Of a stretch of DNA of 37,984 nucleotides, positions 14,845 through 22,807 are shown in pieces. Below the pieces are notes generated by a model. The model saw only the letters and a program-made list of their open reading frames with translations, was not told the origin of the DNA and searched no databases. Each line of letters starts with the position of its first letter. Position 1 is the first letter of the stretch. Made by a program: the position numbers and the translations under genes. The stretch is taken from assembly GCA_002437575.1 (NCBI GenBank), contig DJQK01000152.1, positions 1 through 37,984 on the forward strand, written 5' to 3'. Source of the DNA: Clostridiales bacterium UBA6388. Its GTDB lineage: Bacteria > Bacillota > Clostridia > Oscillospirales > Oscillospiraceae.

Positions 14845-16035
14845 TTATCTGTTGTTGTAAGCCTTGATGCCGAGGGCCAGAAGGTCCATGGCGCGCTCGA
14901 GCTTATCCTGCTTGAGGATGTAGGCAATACGAATTTCGTTCTTGCCCTTGCCCGGGGTGGCGTACATCGGAGCGCCCGGGGCGAACATGACGGTATCGCC
15001 GTTGTCATCGAACTCTTCGAGCAGCCACTTCTGGAAGTTGTCCGCGTCGTCGATGGGCAGCGCCGCCATCAGATAGAACGCGCCCTTCGGGCAGTCGAAC
15101 ACGACGCCGGGGATCTCGCGCAGCTTGGCCACGACGGTGTCGCGGCGGCGCTTGTACTCTTCACGGACGGCCGCGAAATAGGAAGCGTCGACCTGATACA
15201 GAGCAGCCGAAGCGACCTGATCGAGCGTAGCGACGGAAAGTCTGGCCTGGCAGTACTTCAGCGCATGGCCCAGCAACTCGTGGTTGCGGGTCAGGATGCA
15301 GCCGATACGGGCGCCGCAGGCGGAGAAGCGCTTGGAGACGGTGTCGATGACGACGACGTTCTCAGCCGCGTCTGCGAACTCGCCCATGGACTGTAAGGGC
15401 TCGCCGCCGTAAACGAACTCACGGTATGCTTCGTCGCCGATGATGAACAGGTTATGCTCCTTGGCGATGTCGCACATCATGCGCATCTCTTCCGGGGTCA
15501 GGACGACGCCGGTGGGGTTGCCGGGGTTGGTGACCATGATGGCGCGGGTGTGCTCGTTGATCTCCTTTTCGACCTTCGCGCGGTCGGCATAGTGATAGCC
15601 TTCCTCGGGGCAGGTGGGGATGGGATGGATATGGGCGCCGCAGGTGTTGACCATGGTGTTGTAGTTGGGGTAGAAGGGCTCGGGGATCAGGATCTCGTCG
15701 CCGTCGTCGAGGATGCACTCCAGAACGATCTGCAGCGCCTCGGAGCCGCCGGTGGTGATGAGGATCTCGTCCTTCTCAAAGTGCATATCCAGATCGTCAT
15801 AGTACTTCTGGATGGCGTCGATGAGAACGGGCATACCGGGCGACGGAGCATACTCCAGGACCGGCTGGTTGAACTCGCGGATGGCGTCGAAGAACTGCTT
15901 CGGGGTCTCCACGTCGGGCTGACCAATGTTCAGATGATAGATCTTCTTGCCCTTGGCCTCAGCCGCCACCGCGTAGGGGTGGAACTTGCGCATCGGGGAA
16001 AGGCCGCACTTCTCGACCTTGCTGGAGAACTTCAT
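14845..16035 (-). CDS. Pyridoxal-phosphate aminotransferase, class I/II (aspartate aminotransferase fold)
   Basis: Cytoplasmic PLP-dependent transaminase (396 aa). The fold type I landmarks are visible: the N-terminal NIGQPDVETP substrate loop, TGGSEAL near 95-101 (phosphate binding), NPGNPTG at 170-176, DEAYREF from 201, and the Schiff-base lysine K235 in VSKRFSACGARIG. The ATG at 16035 follows AAGGAGG. It is monocistronic with its own promoter and terminator. The exact amino-acid substrate cannot be read from sequence; aspartate, alanine or aromatic donors are all possible in this branch. Confidence 0.92.
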   Translation of the reverse strand: MKFSSKVEKCGLSPMRKFHPYAVAAEAKGKKIYHLNIGQPDVETPKQFFDAIREFNQPVLEYAPSPGMPVLIDAIQKYYDDLDMHFEKDEILITTGGSEALQIVLECILDDGDEILIPEPFYPNYNTMVNTCGAHIHPIPTCPEEGYHYADRAKVEKEINEHTRAIMVTNPGNPTGVVLTPEEMRMMCDIAKEHNLFIIGDEAYREFVYGGEPLQSMGEFADAAENVVVIDTVSKRFSACGARIGCILTRNHELLGHALKYCQARLSVATLDQVASAALYQVDASYFAAVREEYKRRRDTVVAKLREIPGVVFDCPKGAFYLMAALPIDDADNFQKWLLEEFDDNGDTVMFAPGAPMYATPGKGKNEIRIAYILKQDKLERAMDLLALGIKAYNNR

Positions 16036-16135
16036 GAGAATACCTCCTTGATTTTTTAACGCCGGGCCGTGCATCGTGCGTAATGCACAAATTCAAGGCC
16101 GCGATCGCCGCGTCTTTCAGACATTCAGCATATGA

Positions 16136-16164
16136 ATTATAACATATCCGCCAAGTCCGCGCAA
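16136..16164 (-). promoter_or_regulatory. Promoter of the aminotransferase gene
   Basis: Minus strand: -35 TTGCGC (16159-16164), 17-base spacer, -10 TATAAT (16136-16141). The leader of about 95 bases contains a short hairpin (GTGCAT/ATGCAC, near 16070-16090), with no known riboswitch recognised. Confidence 0.7.
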
Positions 16165-16250
16165 GATGTCTGCGTATAAAAATTGCATTTTTCATACTGC
16201 TTTCTGATTCCATTCCTGCCGCGATCTGCACGCTGCGCGTTCGAGTGGAC

Positions 16251-16282
16251 AAAAGCGTCCCGCAGAAGGCTCTGCGGGACGC
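16251..16282 (-). terminator. Terminator of the rpmH-jag cluster
   Basis: Minus strand: perfect 12-bp stem (16255-16266 with 16271-16282), 4-base loop, followed by four T's, 9 bases after the jag stop codon. Confidence 0.88.
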
Positions 16283-16291
16283 TGCTTGCTT

Positions 16292-17275
16292 TTACTGCTC
16301 CTCGTTTCCGGCGTTCTTGTAGCGGCTGTAGGCCACGACAATGCGGCGGTTGGGCTCGCTGCCGGTCGAGTAGGTGGTAACGTCGGGATAATCCTGAAGC
16401 TCGGCGTGGATGACATGGCGCTCATAGGCGTTCATCGGCTCGAGCGTGATGTTCCGGCGATAGCGGGTGACCTTCCCGGCGACCTTGCGGGCCAGACGCT
16501 GGAGCGACTCCTCGCGCTTTAAGCGGTAGTTTTCCGCGTCGACGTTGATGCGCACGCGCTTGTTCTGGCCGCGGTTGACGGCGTAGTTCGCAAGATGCTG
16601 GATGGCGTCGAGCGTTTCGCCGCGGCGGCCGATGAGGATGCCGAGGTTTTCGCCGACGAGATCGACCGAGAAGCTTTCGTCCGCGTTTTTCATCGCGTGC
16701 GGCACGGCGTCAGATCCCATGTGCTCGAGAAGTCCCTTGATGAACTGCTCGATGCGCGCTTCCGTGGAGCCGGGCTCTGCGGGCGTATAGACCTTGGGTT
16801 CGAGCGGCGCTTCTTCCTTTTTGGGCTGCTGGGGCTTCATCTGGCGCGGCTTTTCCTGCTTGGGCTTGTCGGATCTCGGCTGGCGGGACTTTTCCTGCCG
16901 GGGCTTTTCCGTGCGCTCGGGCTTGTCGGAAGCGGGCTTTGCGTTCGAGCGCTGCTCGGCCGGGCGCTGCATGGGTGCGGCGGCGGGCGCGATGACTCTG
17001 GGCGCATCGGAAGGCCCCTCCGTCTTTGCAGGCGCGGGCTTTTTGGGCTTGCTTCTCGAGGCGCTGGAAAGCGCAGGCGCGGGAACGGCGGGCTCGTCGG
17101 GCGCTTCATAGGTCAGCTTGACCTTCGCCGGGGACGCGCCGATGCCGAAAAAGCCGGACTTCGGGGTCTCGAGAATTTCTACGGACACGCTGTCGCGGTC
17201 CATATTCAGCTGGGTAAGACCTGCCTCAATGGCCAGATCGATGGTCTTGCCGGTTGCAGTAATAAATTTTTCCAT
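16292..17275 (-). CDS. jag: Jag/KhpB (SpoIIIJ-associated) RNA-binding protein
   Basis: Cytoplasmic RNA-binding protein (327 aa), the partner gene of yidC/spoIIIJ. KhpB/EloR homologues regulate cell elongation through mRNA binding. Domains in order: Jag-N (1-55, with KSGFFGIGASPAKV), a long Lys/Arg/Pro-rich disordered linker (60-165), a KH-II domain with GRRG loop at 216-219, and an R3H domain with R286-x3-H290. The ATG has GAGGAG 12 bases upstream, slightly far. It starts 9 bases after the yidC stop. The linker is unusually long and basic compared with the Bacillus protein. Confidence 0.96.
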   Translation of the reverse strand: MEKFITATGKTIDLAIEAGLTQLNMDRDSVSVEILETPKSGFFGIGASPAKVKLTYEAPDEPAVPAPALSSASRSKPKKPAPAKTEGPSDAPRVIAPAAAPMQRPAEQRSNAKPASDKPERTEKPRQEKSRQPRSDKPKQEKPRQMKPQQPKKEEAPLEPKVYTPAEPGSTEARIEQFIKGLLEHMGSDAVPHAMKNADESFSVDLVGENLGILIGRRGETLDAIQHLANYAVNRGQNKRVRINVDAENYRLKREESLQRLARKVAGKVTRYRRNITLEPMNAYERHVIHAELQDYPDVTTYSTGSEPNRRIVVAYSRYKNAGNEEQ

Positions 17276-17284
17276 AGCTGTCTC

Positions 17285-18670
17285 TTACTCCTCGTTCCCG
17301 GAGGCTGCATCCTGCGCGCCCTTTTTCTTACCGTAATGGTCGGCCTGATAGGCGCGGCCGCGGCAATAGGGACGCTCGGCAATGCCCGAAAGAGGCTTCT
17401 TTTCCTCTTTTTCCAGCTCCGGGTTCTTCTTTGCGGCGTATTCACGAGCCGCCTTCTCCGCCGCTTCCTTCTCCTGCTGGCGGAGCTTCTTTTTGCTCAC
17501 GTTGTCGGCAAGGATGCCGTCGGGGTTCTGCTCGCGGCGAAGCTGACGCTGACGCTCCTTTTCGGCCTCTTCTGCGCGGCGTAGCGCGGCCTTTTCCTGC
17601 CGCTCGGCGTCCTCCGCGTCATAGACCTTGCGGTAGTGCTTCGTGAGAATGACGTCCTGCACGGTGCCGAACACGGCCTGCGCGATCCAGTAGATCGAAA
17701 TGGCCGCGGGCATGGAGAAGCCGATCCACAACGACATCAGCGGCATCATGATCATCATCGAGGCGTTGGTCTGGTTGGTCACCTGCGCGGCGTTCTTGTC
17801 GACCTCGCCGTCGGCGTTCGTCGCGACCTGGTTGTTCATCTTCTGGCTGACGAACATCGAGAGCATCTGCAATGCGCCCGACATGACCGGGATCAAAAAC
17901 AGACCGATCTCCCCCCAGCCCTCGCACTGCCAGAAGCGGAACGACGGGATGGATGCCAGATCCACGCCCAGGAAGGAGAAGTCGATGTCCTGCAATTTTG
18001 CCCCCGCCATAACGGCGACGGACTTGATGGCCTCTGCGAACTCGCCCAGGTGACCGGCAGCGGCCAGCTGGGAGTAATAGGTGTTTTTGCCGAGATCCAC
18101 GCCGTTTGCCCGGATGAACGCGACGATGGCCGCCGACACCGAGCGAGAGTTGTGGAGCATATAGGTGATGGGCTCGCGGATGACGTAGTACAGCGGGAAG
18201 AGGATCAGAATGGGGATAAACGACCAAAGGCAGCCGCTTCCCATCGAAACGCCCTCTTCTTTATACATCTGCTGCACGGCCATCTGGGCCTTCTGGCGGT
18301 CGTCGCCGTATTTGGCCTCGATGGACCGGGCCAGCGGGGCCAGGCGCGACATTTTGAGCATACTCTTCTTGCTCTTGATGCTCATCGGAAGCAGCACGAG
18401 CTTGACGATCAGCGAGAACAGGATCAGCGCCACGCCGTAGTTGTTGGAGAACACGTACAGCCAGTCGAGCAGATACCCGAACGGCACGCGGATGATGTCC
18501 GATAAGCTGGTGGTGTCCTTGGTTTCCGCCGCGGCCTGCTCTGCCGCCGCCTCGGGGCTCAGGACCTCTGCTTCCGTATCGGTGGAAGCGGCTGCATTGC
18601 TGCTCGCGGCGCAGGCCGTCAGGGACAAAACCATCAGGGCCGCCAGCAGCAAGGCGAAGAATCTTTTCAT
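17285..18670 (-). CDS. yidC: Membrane protein insertase YidC/OxaA (SpoIIIJ type)
   Basis: Inserts proteins into the cytoplasmic membrane, alone or with Sec. The protein (461 aa) starts with a lipoprotein signal peptide with lipobox SLTAC (Cys 20), as in Gram-positive YidC. A 60-residue linker leads to the OxaA core (about 58-335) with membrane segments and the cytoplasmic hairpin SIKSKKSMLKMSRLAP. At the hydrophilic-groove position, where most YidC proteins have Arg, this one shows Lys (K90 in SLIVKLVLLPM). The C-terminal 125 residues are a charged, Lys/Glu/Arg-rich cytoplasmic tail that may dock on ribosomes. The ATG follows GGAGG. It lies between yidD and jag. Confidence 0.96.
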   Translation of the reverse strand: MKRFFALLLAALMVLSLTACAASSNAAASTDTEAEVLSPEAAAEQAAAETKDTTSLSDIIRVPFGYLLDWLYVFSNNYGVALILFSLIVKLVLLPMSIKSKKSMLKMSRLAPLARSIEAKYGDDRQKAQMAVQQMYKEEGVSMGSGCLWSFIPILILFPLYYVIREPITYMLHNSRSVSAAIVAFIRANGVDLGKNTYYSQLAAAGHLGEFAEAIKSVAVMAGAKLQDIDFSFLGVDLASIPSFRFWQCEGWGEIGLFLIPVMSGALQMLSMFVSQKMNNQVATNADGEVDKNAAQVTNQTNASMMIMMPLMSLWIGFSMPAAISIYWIAQAVFGTVQDVILTKHYRKVYDAEDAERQEKAALRRAEEAEKERQRQLRREQNPDGILADNVSKKKLRQQEKEAAEKAAREYAAKKNPELEKEEKKPLSGIAERPYCRGRAYQADHYGKKKGAQDAASGNEE

Positions 18671-18721
18671 GTTGAATCCTCCAAATTTGTGGGGATGCCG
18701 GGGATTTCGGAGCGTGCGCTC

Positions 18722-18934
18722 CTATGGCACCGGATCAAAGTAGTCGCCCTTATAAAAGGGATTGCACCGCAAAAGCCGCTTCAGAGCCAGCCACCCGCCC
18801 TTCACCGCGCCGTATTTTTCGATGGCCTCGAAGGCATACTGCGAACACGTCGGCGAAAACCGGCACCTTCTGGGAAGGCCCGGCGAAATAAAACGCTGGT
18901 AAAACCGGATGAGCAGAAGAAACACCCGCTTCAT
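18722..18934 (-). CDS. yidD: YidD membrane protein insertion efficiency factor
   Basis: Small membrane-associated protein (70 aa) that assists YidC-dependent insertion. The family core is intact: LIRFYQRFISP, the cysteine motif CRFSPTCSQYA, and LKRLLRCNPF. It overlaps the rnpA stop by four bases (ATGA), and yidC follows 51 bases later. Confidence 0.96.
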   Translation of the reverse strand: MKRVFLLLIRFYQRFISPGLPRRCRFSPTCSQYAFEAIEKYGAVKGGWLALKRLLRCNPFYKGDYFDPVP

Positions 18935-19293
18935 GCCTTGCCTTCTTCCTTCCCGCCCGGCGAGAAGATCGAAAGCTTTTCCGCGCAGCGCAGATAGGCC
19001 CCCTCCAGCTGCCGGTAGGAAGCCTGCATCGCCGCCGAACGCGCCACAACGACAATATCATAGCCGCGGGCAAACTGCGTCTCATGGAGTCTGTAAATTT
19101 CGCGAAGACGGCGGCGCAGCCGGTTGCGGCAGACCGCATGGCCGAGCTTTGCTCCGACCGTGAGGCCCACGCGGTTTCGCTTCGTGCCGTTTCTGCGGCA
19201 GTAGACGACGAGATACCGGTTCGCGCAGCTTTCTCCGCGGTTATACAGCCGGCGGAACACGTGATTGAACTTCAGGGCGCTGGAAAACTGCAT
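18931..19293 (-). CDS. rnpA: Ribonuclease P protein component
   Basis: Protein cofactor (120 aa) of the RNase P ribozyme, which removes 5' leaders from pre-tRNAs. It carries the RNR signature region GHAVCRNRLRRRLREIYR, which binds the catalytic RNA, and the N-terminal FNHVFRRLYNRG. The start at 19293 has AAGGAGG 5 bases upstream; a longer in-frame ATG at 19371 runs through the rpmH-rnpA spacer and is rejected. It lies 135 bases after rpmH. Confidence 0.96.
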   Translation of the reverse strand: MQFSSALKFNHVFRRLYNRGESCANRYLVVYCRRNGTKRNRVGLTVGAKLGHAVCRNRLRRRLREIYRLHETQFARGYDIVVVARSAAMQASYRQLEGAYLRCAEKLSIFSPGGKEEGKA

Positions 19294-19428
19294 GGACGCC
19301 TCCTTGTCCTGCCGTGCAGCGGGAACGATCTGCGGGTAATAAACGGATGGGGCGAACAGAACTGCTTCCATTCACCCCTATGGCTCAAATTGAGCTGTAT
19401 ATGCGGTCATGGTTTGATCGAACGAAGA

Positions 19429-19569
19429 TCAAGCGGACAGCTTTGCTCTGCCCTTGGCACGACGGCGGGCCAGGACCTTGCGGCCGTTGGCGGTAGCCAT
19501 TCTCTTTCTGAAACCATGCACTTTGGATCTCTGGCGCTTCTTGGGCTGATAGGTACGAACTGTGGACAT
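19429..19569 (-). CDS. rpmH: 50S ribosomal protein L34
   Basis: Tiny basic ribosomal protein (46 aa) with the family pattern TYQPKKRQRSKVHGFRKRM followed by NGRKVLARRRAKGR. The ATG is preceded by AGGAGG with an 8-base spacer. Slightly longer at both ends than the 44-residue norm. It heads the rpmH-rnpA-yidD-yidC-jag cluster. Unlike the usual bacterial arrangement, dnaA and oriC are not next to it; hemW is. Confidence 0.97.
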   Translation of the reverse strand: MSTVRTYQPKKRQRSKVHGFRKRMATANGRKVLARRRAKGRAKLSA

Positions 19570-19672
19570 TGTCTACACCTCCTGTAAAAATATGCTCAAC
19601 AGCTGCGCCGGGCGCAGCCGCAGCGAGACCGTTTCAGGCTCCCTGGGCGAACCCTGGGAACACACGATGGAT

Positions 19673-19702
19673 ATTATACCGGATTGCACCCCGGTTTGTC
19701 AA
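19673..19702 (-). promoter_or_regulatory. Promoter of the rpmH-rnpA-yidD-yidC-jag cluster
   Basis: Minus strand: consensus -35 TTGACA (19697-19702), 18-base spacer, consensus -10 TATAAT (19673-19678). The leader of about 100 bases contains a 7-bp GC hairpin (19602-19618) but no known leader element. Confidence 0.9.
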
Positions 19703-19725
19703 TTCTTTTTTGCCCGGTTGGGCGG

Positions 19726-19751
19726 AAAAGGTGACCCGCGCGTCACTTTTT
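19726..19751 (-). terminator. Possible terminator overlapping the hemW stop
   Basis: Minus strand: short stem GTGAC (19742-19746 side) with GTCAC (19731-19735 side), then CTTTT. The upstream A-run can extend the pairing past one bulge. The stem includes the hemW stop codon. Weak compared with the other terminators here. Confidence 0.4.
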
Positions 19752-20966
19752 CTGCGTGAGCGGCTTGGACTTCTGCTGCTGCTCCAAAAGCAGCACGATG
19801 ATGGAATTCGACAGCATGAACCCCTTGGGCGTCAGCCGCCAGCGGCCCGAGACGTTTTTGCACAGATCCTGCTTTGCGAGCTTCTGAAAAACCGCTTCCA
19901 GCGGCGCAAAGGGAAGCAGGAACGATTTTGTATACTCGCCTTCCTCCACGCCGTCGACCGTGCGCAGCCGGAGCATCAGATACTCTCCCGCCCGCTCGCG
20001 CATGGGAACGGTCTCGCACTCGGACAAAATTGCGCCCTTGTTCAAAACGCCGTCCATGTATTTTTCGATGTTCGCCTCGATGGTGAAGCGCTTTCCGGCG
20101 AAATCCGACGCGGCGCACGGGCCGAAGCCGAGGTATTCGTCGCCCGTCCAGTACTTCATGTTGTGCCGGCAGATATAGCCGTCCTTGGCGAAATTCGAAA
20201 TCTCGTACTGATGATAGCCGAACTGCTCGAGCGTTTCCACGGCGTAAAAATACATATCCGCCTGCGCGTCGTCGTCGGGGAGATTCGCGCACGCGCGGTA
20301 CTCATAGAGCTTTGTGCCCGGCTCGACCTTGAGGCCGTAGCAGGAAATGTGGTCTGCCTTGAGATCGATGACGTTGCGAAGCGTCTGCATCCACGATTCT
20401 CTGGTCTGGTTCGGAAGGCCGTACATGAGGTCGACCGACAGATTGTCAAAGCCCGCCCGTCTGGCCATCGAGACGGCCTGCTGCGCCTGTTTGTACGTAT
20501 GGGGCCGGCCCAGCGCCTTGAGCTGCTCGTCAATGTCGGTCTGCACGCCGATGGAAATGCGGTTAAAGCCCGCTCGCCTGAGCTGCAGGAGCATCGGAAG
20601 CGTGACAGAATCCGGGTTTGCCTCCAGCGTGACCTCCGCGTCGCGGCTGACATCAAAGCGCCGGTCGATCTCGGCAAAGATGCGGCTCAGACCCGTCGCG
20701 CCAAAAAACGACGGCGTGCCGCCTCCAAAGTAGACCGTGTCGACCTCATACCCCACGGCGCAGGGCGCGGACTCGCGGATATGGGCGATGACGGCGTCTA
20801 AGTACCTTGTCATCAGCTCCTTGCTGCGCGCGCCGGGAATGGAGTAAAAATCGCAGTATTCGCATTTGCTGCGGCAAAAGGGAATGTGGACGTAAATGCC
20901 CAGACTCTTTTTCTGGTTCTGGACGATCTGCACGCCGCCCACCGCGCGGCCAAGTTTATTCTTCAT
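19743..20966 (-). CDS. hemW: Radical SAM heme chaperone HemW (HemN-like)
   Basis: Radical S-adenosylmethionine protein (407 aa) that binds heme and a 4Fe-4S cluster. HemW is known as a heme-insertion chaperone, often misnamed coproporphyrinogen oxidase. Cluster cysteines are C31, C35 and C38 (CRSKCEYC), followed by the FGGGTPSF motif, LEANPDS and SIGVQT. The C-terminal HemN-type domain is present. HemW has three N-terminal cysteines rather than the extra Cys of true HemN, which fits. The start is uncertain: ATG 20966 overlaps the lepA end by 11 bases with no clear ribosome binding site, so translational coupling is likely. lepA-hemW adjacency is common in Firmicutes. Confidence 0.93.
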   Translation of the reverse strand: MKNKLGRAVGGVQIVQNQKKSLGIYVHIPFCRSKCEYCDFYSIPGARSKELMTRYLDAVIAHIRESAPCAVGYEVDTVYFGGGTPSFFGATGLSRIFAEIDRRFDVSRDAEVTLEANPDSVTLPMLLQLRRAGFNRISIGVQTDIDEQLKALGRPHTYKQAQQAVSMARRAGFDNLSVDLMYGLPNQTRESWMQTLRNVIDLKADHISCYGLKVEPGTKLYEYRACANLPDDDAQADMYFYAVETLEQFGYHQYEISNFAKDGYICRHNMKYWTGDEYLGFGPCAASDFAGKRFTIEANIEKYMDGVLNKGAILSECETVPMRERAGEYLMLRLRTVDGVEEGEYTKSFLLPFAPLEAVFQKLAKQDLCKNVSGRWRLTPKGFMLSNSIIVLLLEQQQKSKPLTQKK

Positions 20967-22764
20967 CAAGCTTCAACACCGCCATGAACGCCTCGGACGG
21001 CACCGCGACGGTACCGAACGTGCGCATACGCTTTTTGCCTTCCTTCTGTTTTTCGAGCAGCTTCTTCTTTCTGGTGATATCGCCGCCGTAGCACTTTGCA
21101 AGCACGTCCTTGCGCAGGGCCTTGATGGTCTCTCTGGCGATGATCTTGCCGCCGACGGCCGCCTGCACCGGAATTTCGAACATCTGGCGCGGGATATTTT
21201 CCTTGAGCTTTTCGCAGATCTTTCTGGCGCGCGCATAGGCGTTGTCCGCGAAGAGGATGAAGCTCAGCGCATCGACAATTTCGCCGTTGAGCAGGATATC
21301 GAGCTTGACAAGCTTCGACGGCCGGTAGCCCTCGAGCTCATAGTCCAACGAGCCGTAGCCGCGCGTGCGCGATTTGAGCGCGTCAAAAAAGTCGTAGATA
21401 ATTTCGTTCAGCGGCATCGAGTAGTGAAGCTCCACGCGCGTGGTGTCGAGATACTTCATGTCCTTGAATTCGCCGCGCCGGTTCGTGCACAGGTCCATGA
21501 TCGCGCCCACGTACTCCGGCGGTGTGATGAGGTTCACCTTTGCATAGGGCTCGCGCGACTCGGCGATTTCCGCCGGGTCCGGGTAATTGAGCGGCGTGTA
21601 GACCTCCAATTCCGTGCCGTCGGTCTTCGTGATCTGGTAGACGACGTTGGGCGCTGTGGTAATTAAGTCCAGGTTATACTCCCGCTCGAGCCGCTCGAGG
21701 ATGATCTCCATGTGCAAAAGCCCCAGAAAGCCGCACCGGAAGCCGAAGCCGAGCGCGATGGAGTTTTCCTGCGTGTAGGACATGGACGCATCGTTGAGCT
21801 TGAGCTTTTCCAGCGCGTCGCGCAGATCCTGATACTTCGAGCCGTCTGCCGGATACACGCCCGAGAAAACCATCGGCTGGGCCTGCTTATAGCCCGGAAG
21901 CGCCTTTTGGGCAGGGTTTTCGACCGTCGTAATGGTATCGCCGACTCTGGTATCCGAAACCGTCTTGATAGACGCCGTCAGATAGCCGACCTCGCCGGCC
22001 CCCAGAGCCTCTGCCGGGCGCATTCCCAGCGGGTGCAGATAGCCGACCTCGACGACCTTGTAAACAGCGCCCGTCGACATCATTTTAATATCCATGCCGG
22101 GCTTTACAATGCCGTTCACCACGCGCATATAGACAATTGCGCCGCGGTAGGAATCGTACTGGCTGTCAAAGATCAAACACTGCAAAGGCGCTTCGCGGTC
22201 GCCCTTCGGCGCGGGAACTTCTTTTACGATCATCTCGAGCACCGCATGGATATTGATGCCGTTTTTCGCTGAAATTTCGGGCGCGTCCATCGCGGGAAGT
22301 CCGATCACGTCTTCAATTTCGTGCTTGACCTCCTCGGGTCTTGCCGCGGGGAGGTCGATCTTGTTGACGACCGGCAAAACCTCCAGACCGTTGTCGATCG
22401 CGAGATACGTGTTTGCAAGCGTCTGCGCCTCGATGCCCTGCGACGCGTCGACCACCAGCACCGCGCCCTCGCACGCAGACAGGCTTCTGGAGACCTCGTA
22501 GTTAAAGTCCACGTGGCCCGGGGTGTCGATGAGGTTGAGCACATAGTCCATGCCGTCGTCTGCGTGGTAATCGAGCCGGACGGCTCTGGCCTTGATGGTG
22601 ATGCCGCGTTCGCGCTCTAAGTCCATGGAGTCCAGGATCTGGTCTTCCATTTCGCGCTTGTCGACGGTGTTGCACTGCTCGAGAAGGCGGTCGGCCAGCG
22701 TCGACTTGCCGTGGTCAATGTGCGCGACGATGGAAAAATTTCTGATTTTGGAAAGGTCTGTCAT
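20956..22764 (-). CDS. lepA: Elongation factor 4 (LepA), translational GTPase
   Basis: Ribosome-associated GTPase (602 aa) implicated in back-translocation and 30S assembly. P-loop AHIDHGKS is at 14-21, then DTPGHVDF and NKIDLP. The characteristic LepA C-terminal domain includes GFRCGFLGLLHMEI and KKLLEKQKEGKKRM. The ATG at 22764 has GAGGAG upstream; the ATG six codons earlier is less well placed. It lies 43 bases after the PBP2 gene and overlaps hemW. Confidence 0.98.
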   Translation of the reverse strand: MTDLSKIRNFSIVAHIDHGKSTLADRLLEQCNTVDKREMEDQILDSMDLERERGITIKARAVRLDYHADDGMDYVLNLIDTPGHVDFNYEVSRSLSACEGAVLVVDASQGIEAQTLANTYLAIDNGLEVLPVVNKIDLPAARPEEVKHEIEDVIGLPAMDAPEISAKNGINIHAVLEMIVKEVPAPKGDREAPLQCLIFDSQYDSYRGAIVYMRVVNGIVKPGMDIKMMSTGAVYKVVEVGYLHPLGMRPAEALGAGEVGYLTASIKTVSDTRVGDTITTVENPAQKALPGYKQAQPMVFSGVYPADGSKYQDLRDALEKLKLNDASMSYTQENSIALGFGFRCGFLGLLHMEIILERLEREYNLDLITTAPNVVYQITKTDGTELEVYTPLNYPDPAEIAESREPYAKVNLITPPEYVGAIMDLCTNRRGEFKDMKYLDTTRVELHYSMPLNEIIYDFFDALKSRTRGYGSLDYELEGYRPSKLVKLDILLNGEIVDALSFILFADNAYARARKICEKLKENIPRQMFEIPVQAAVGGKIIARETIKALRKDVLAKCYGGDITRKKKLLEKQKEGKKRMRTFGTVAVPSEAFMAVLKLDEE

Positions 22765-22807
22765 ACAGAGCTCCTCTTTCAAGTAGAATCAGGGGTGCTG
22801 TTCGAAA

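Noticed and set aside
19602..19618. Leader hairpin of rpmH as an attenuator or riboswitch
   Set aside because: The stem is short and the T-run is not adjacent; no known aptamer is recognisable.
19570..19742. Chromosome origin beside rpmH
   Set aside because: No DnaA box cluster or dnaA gene is visible in the gap; it holds a promoter and a GC hairpin only.
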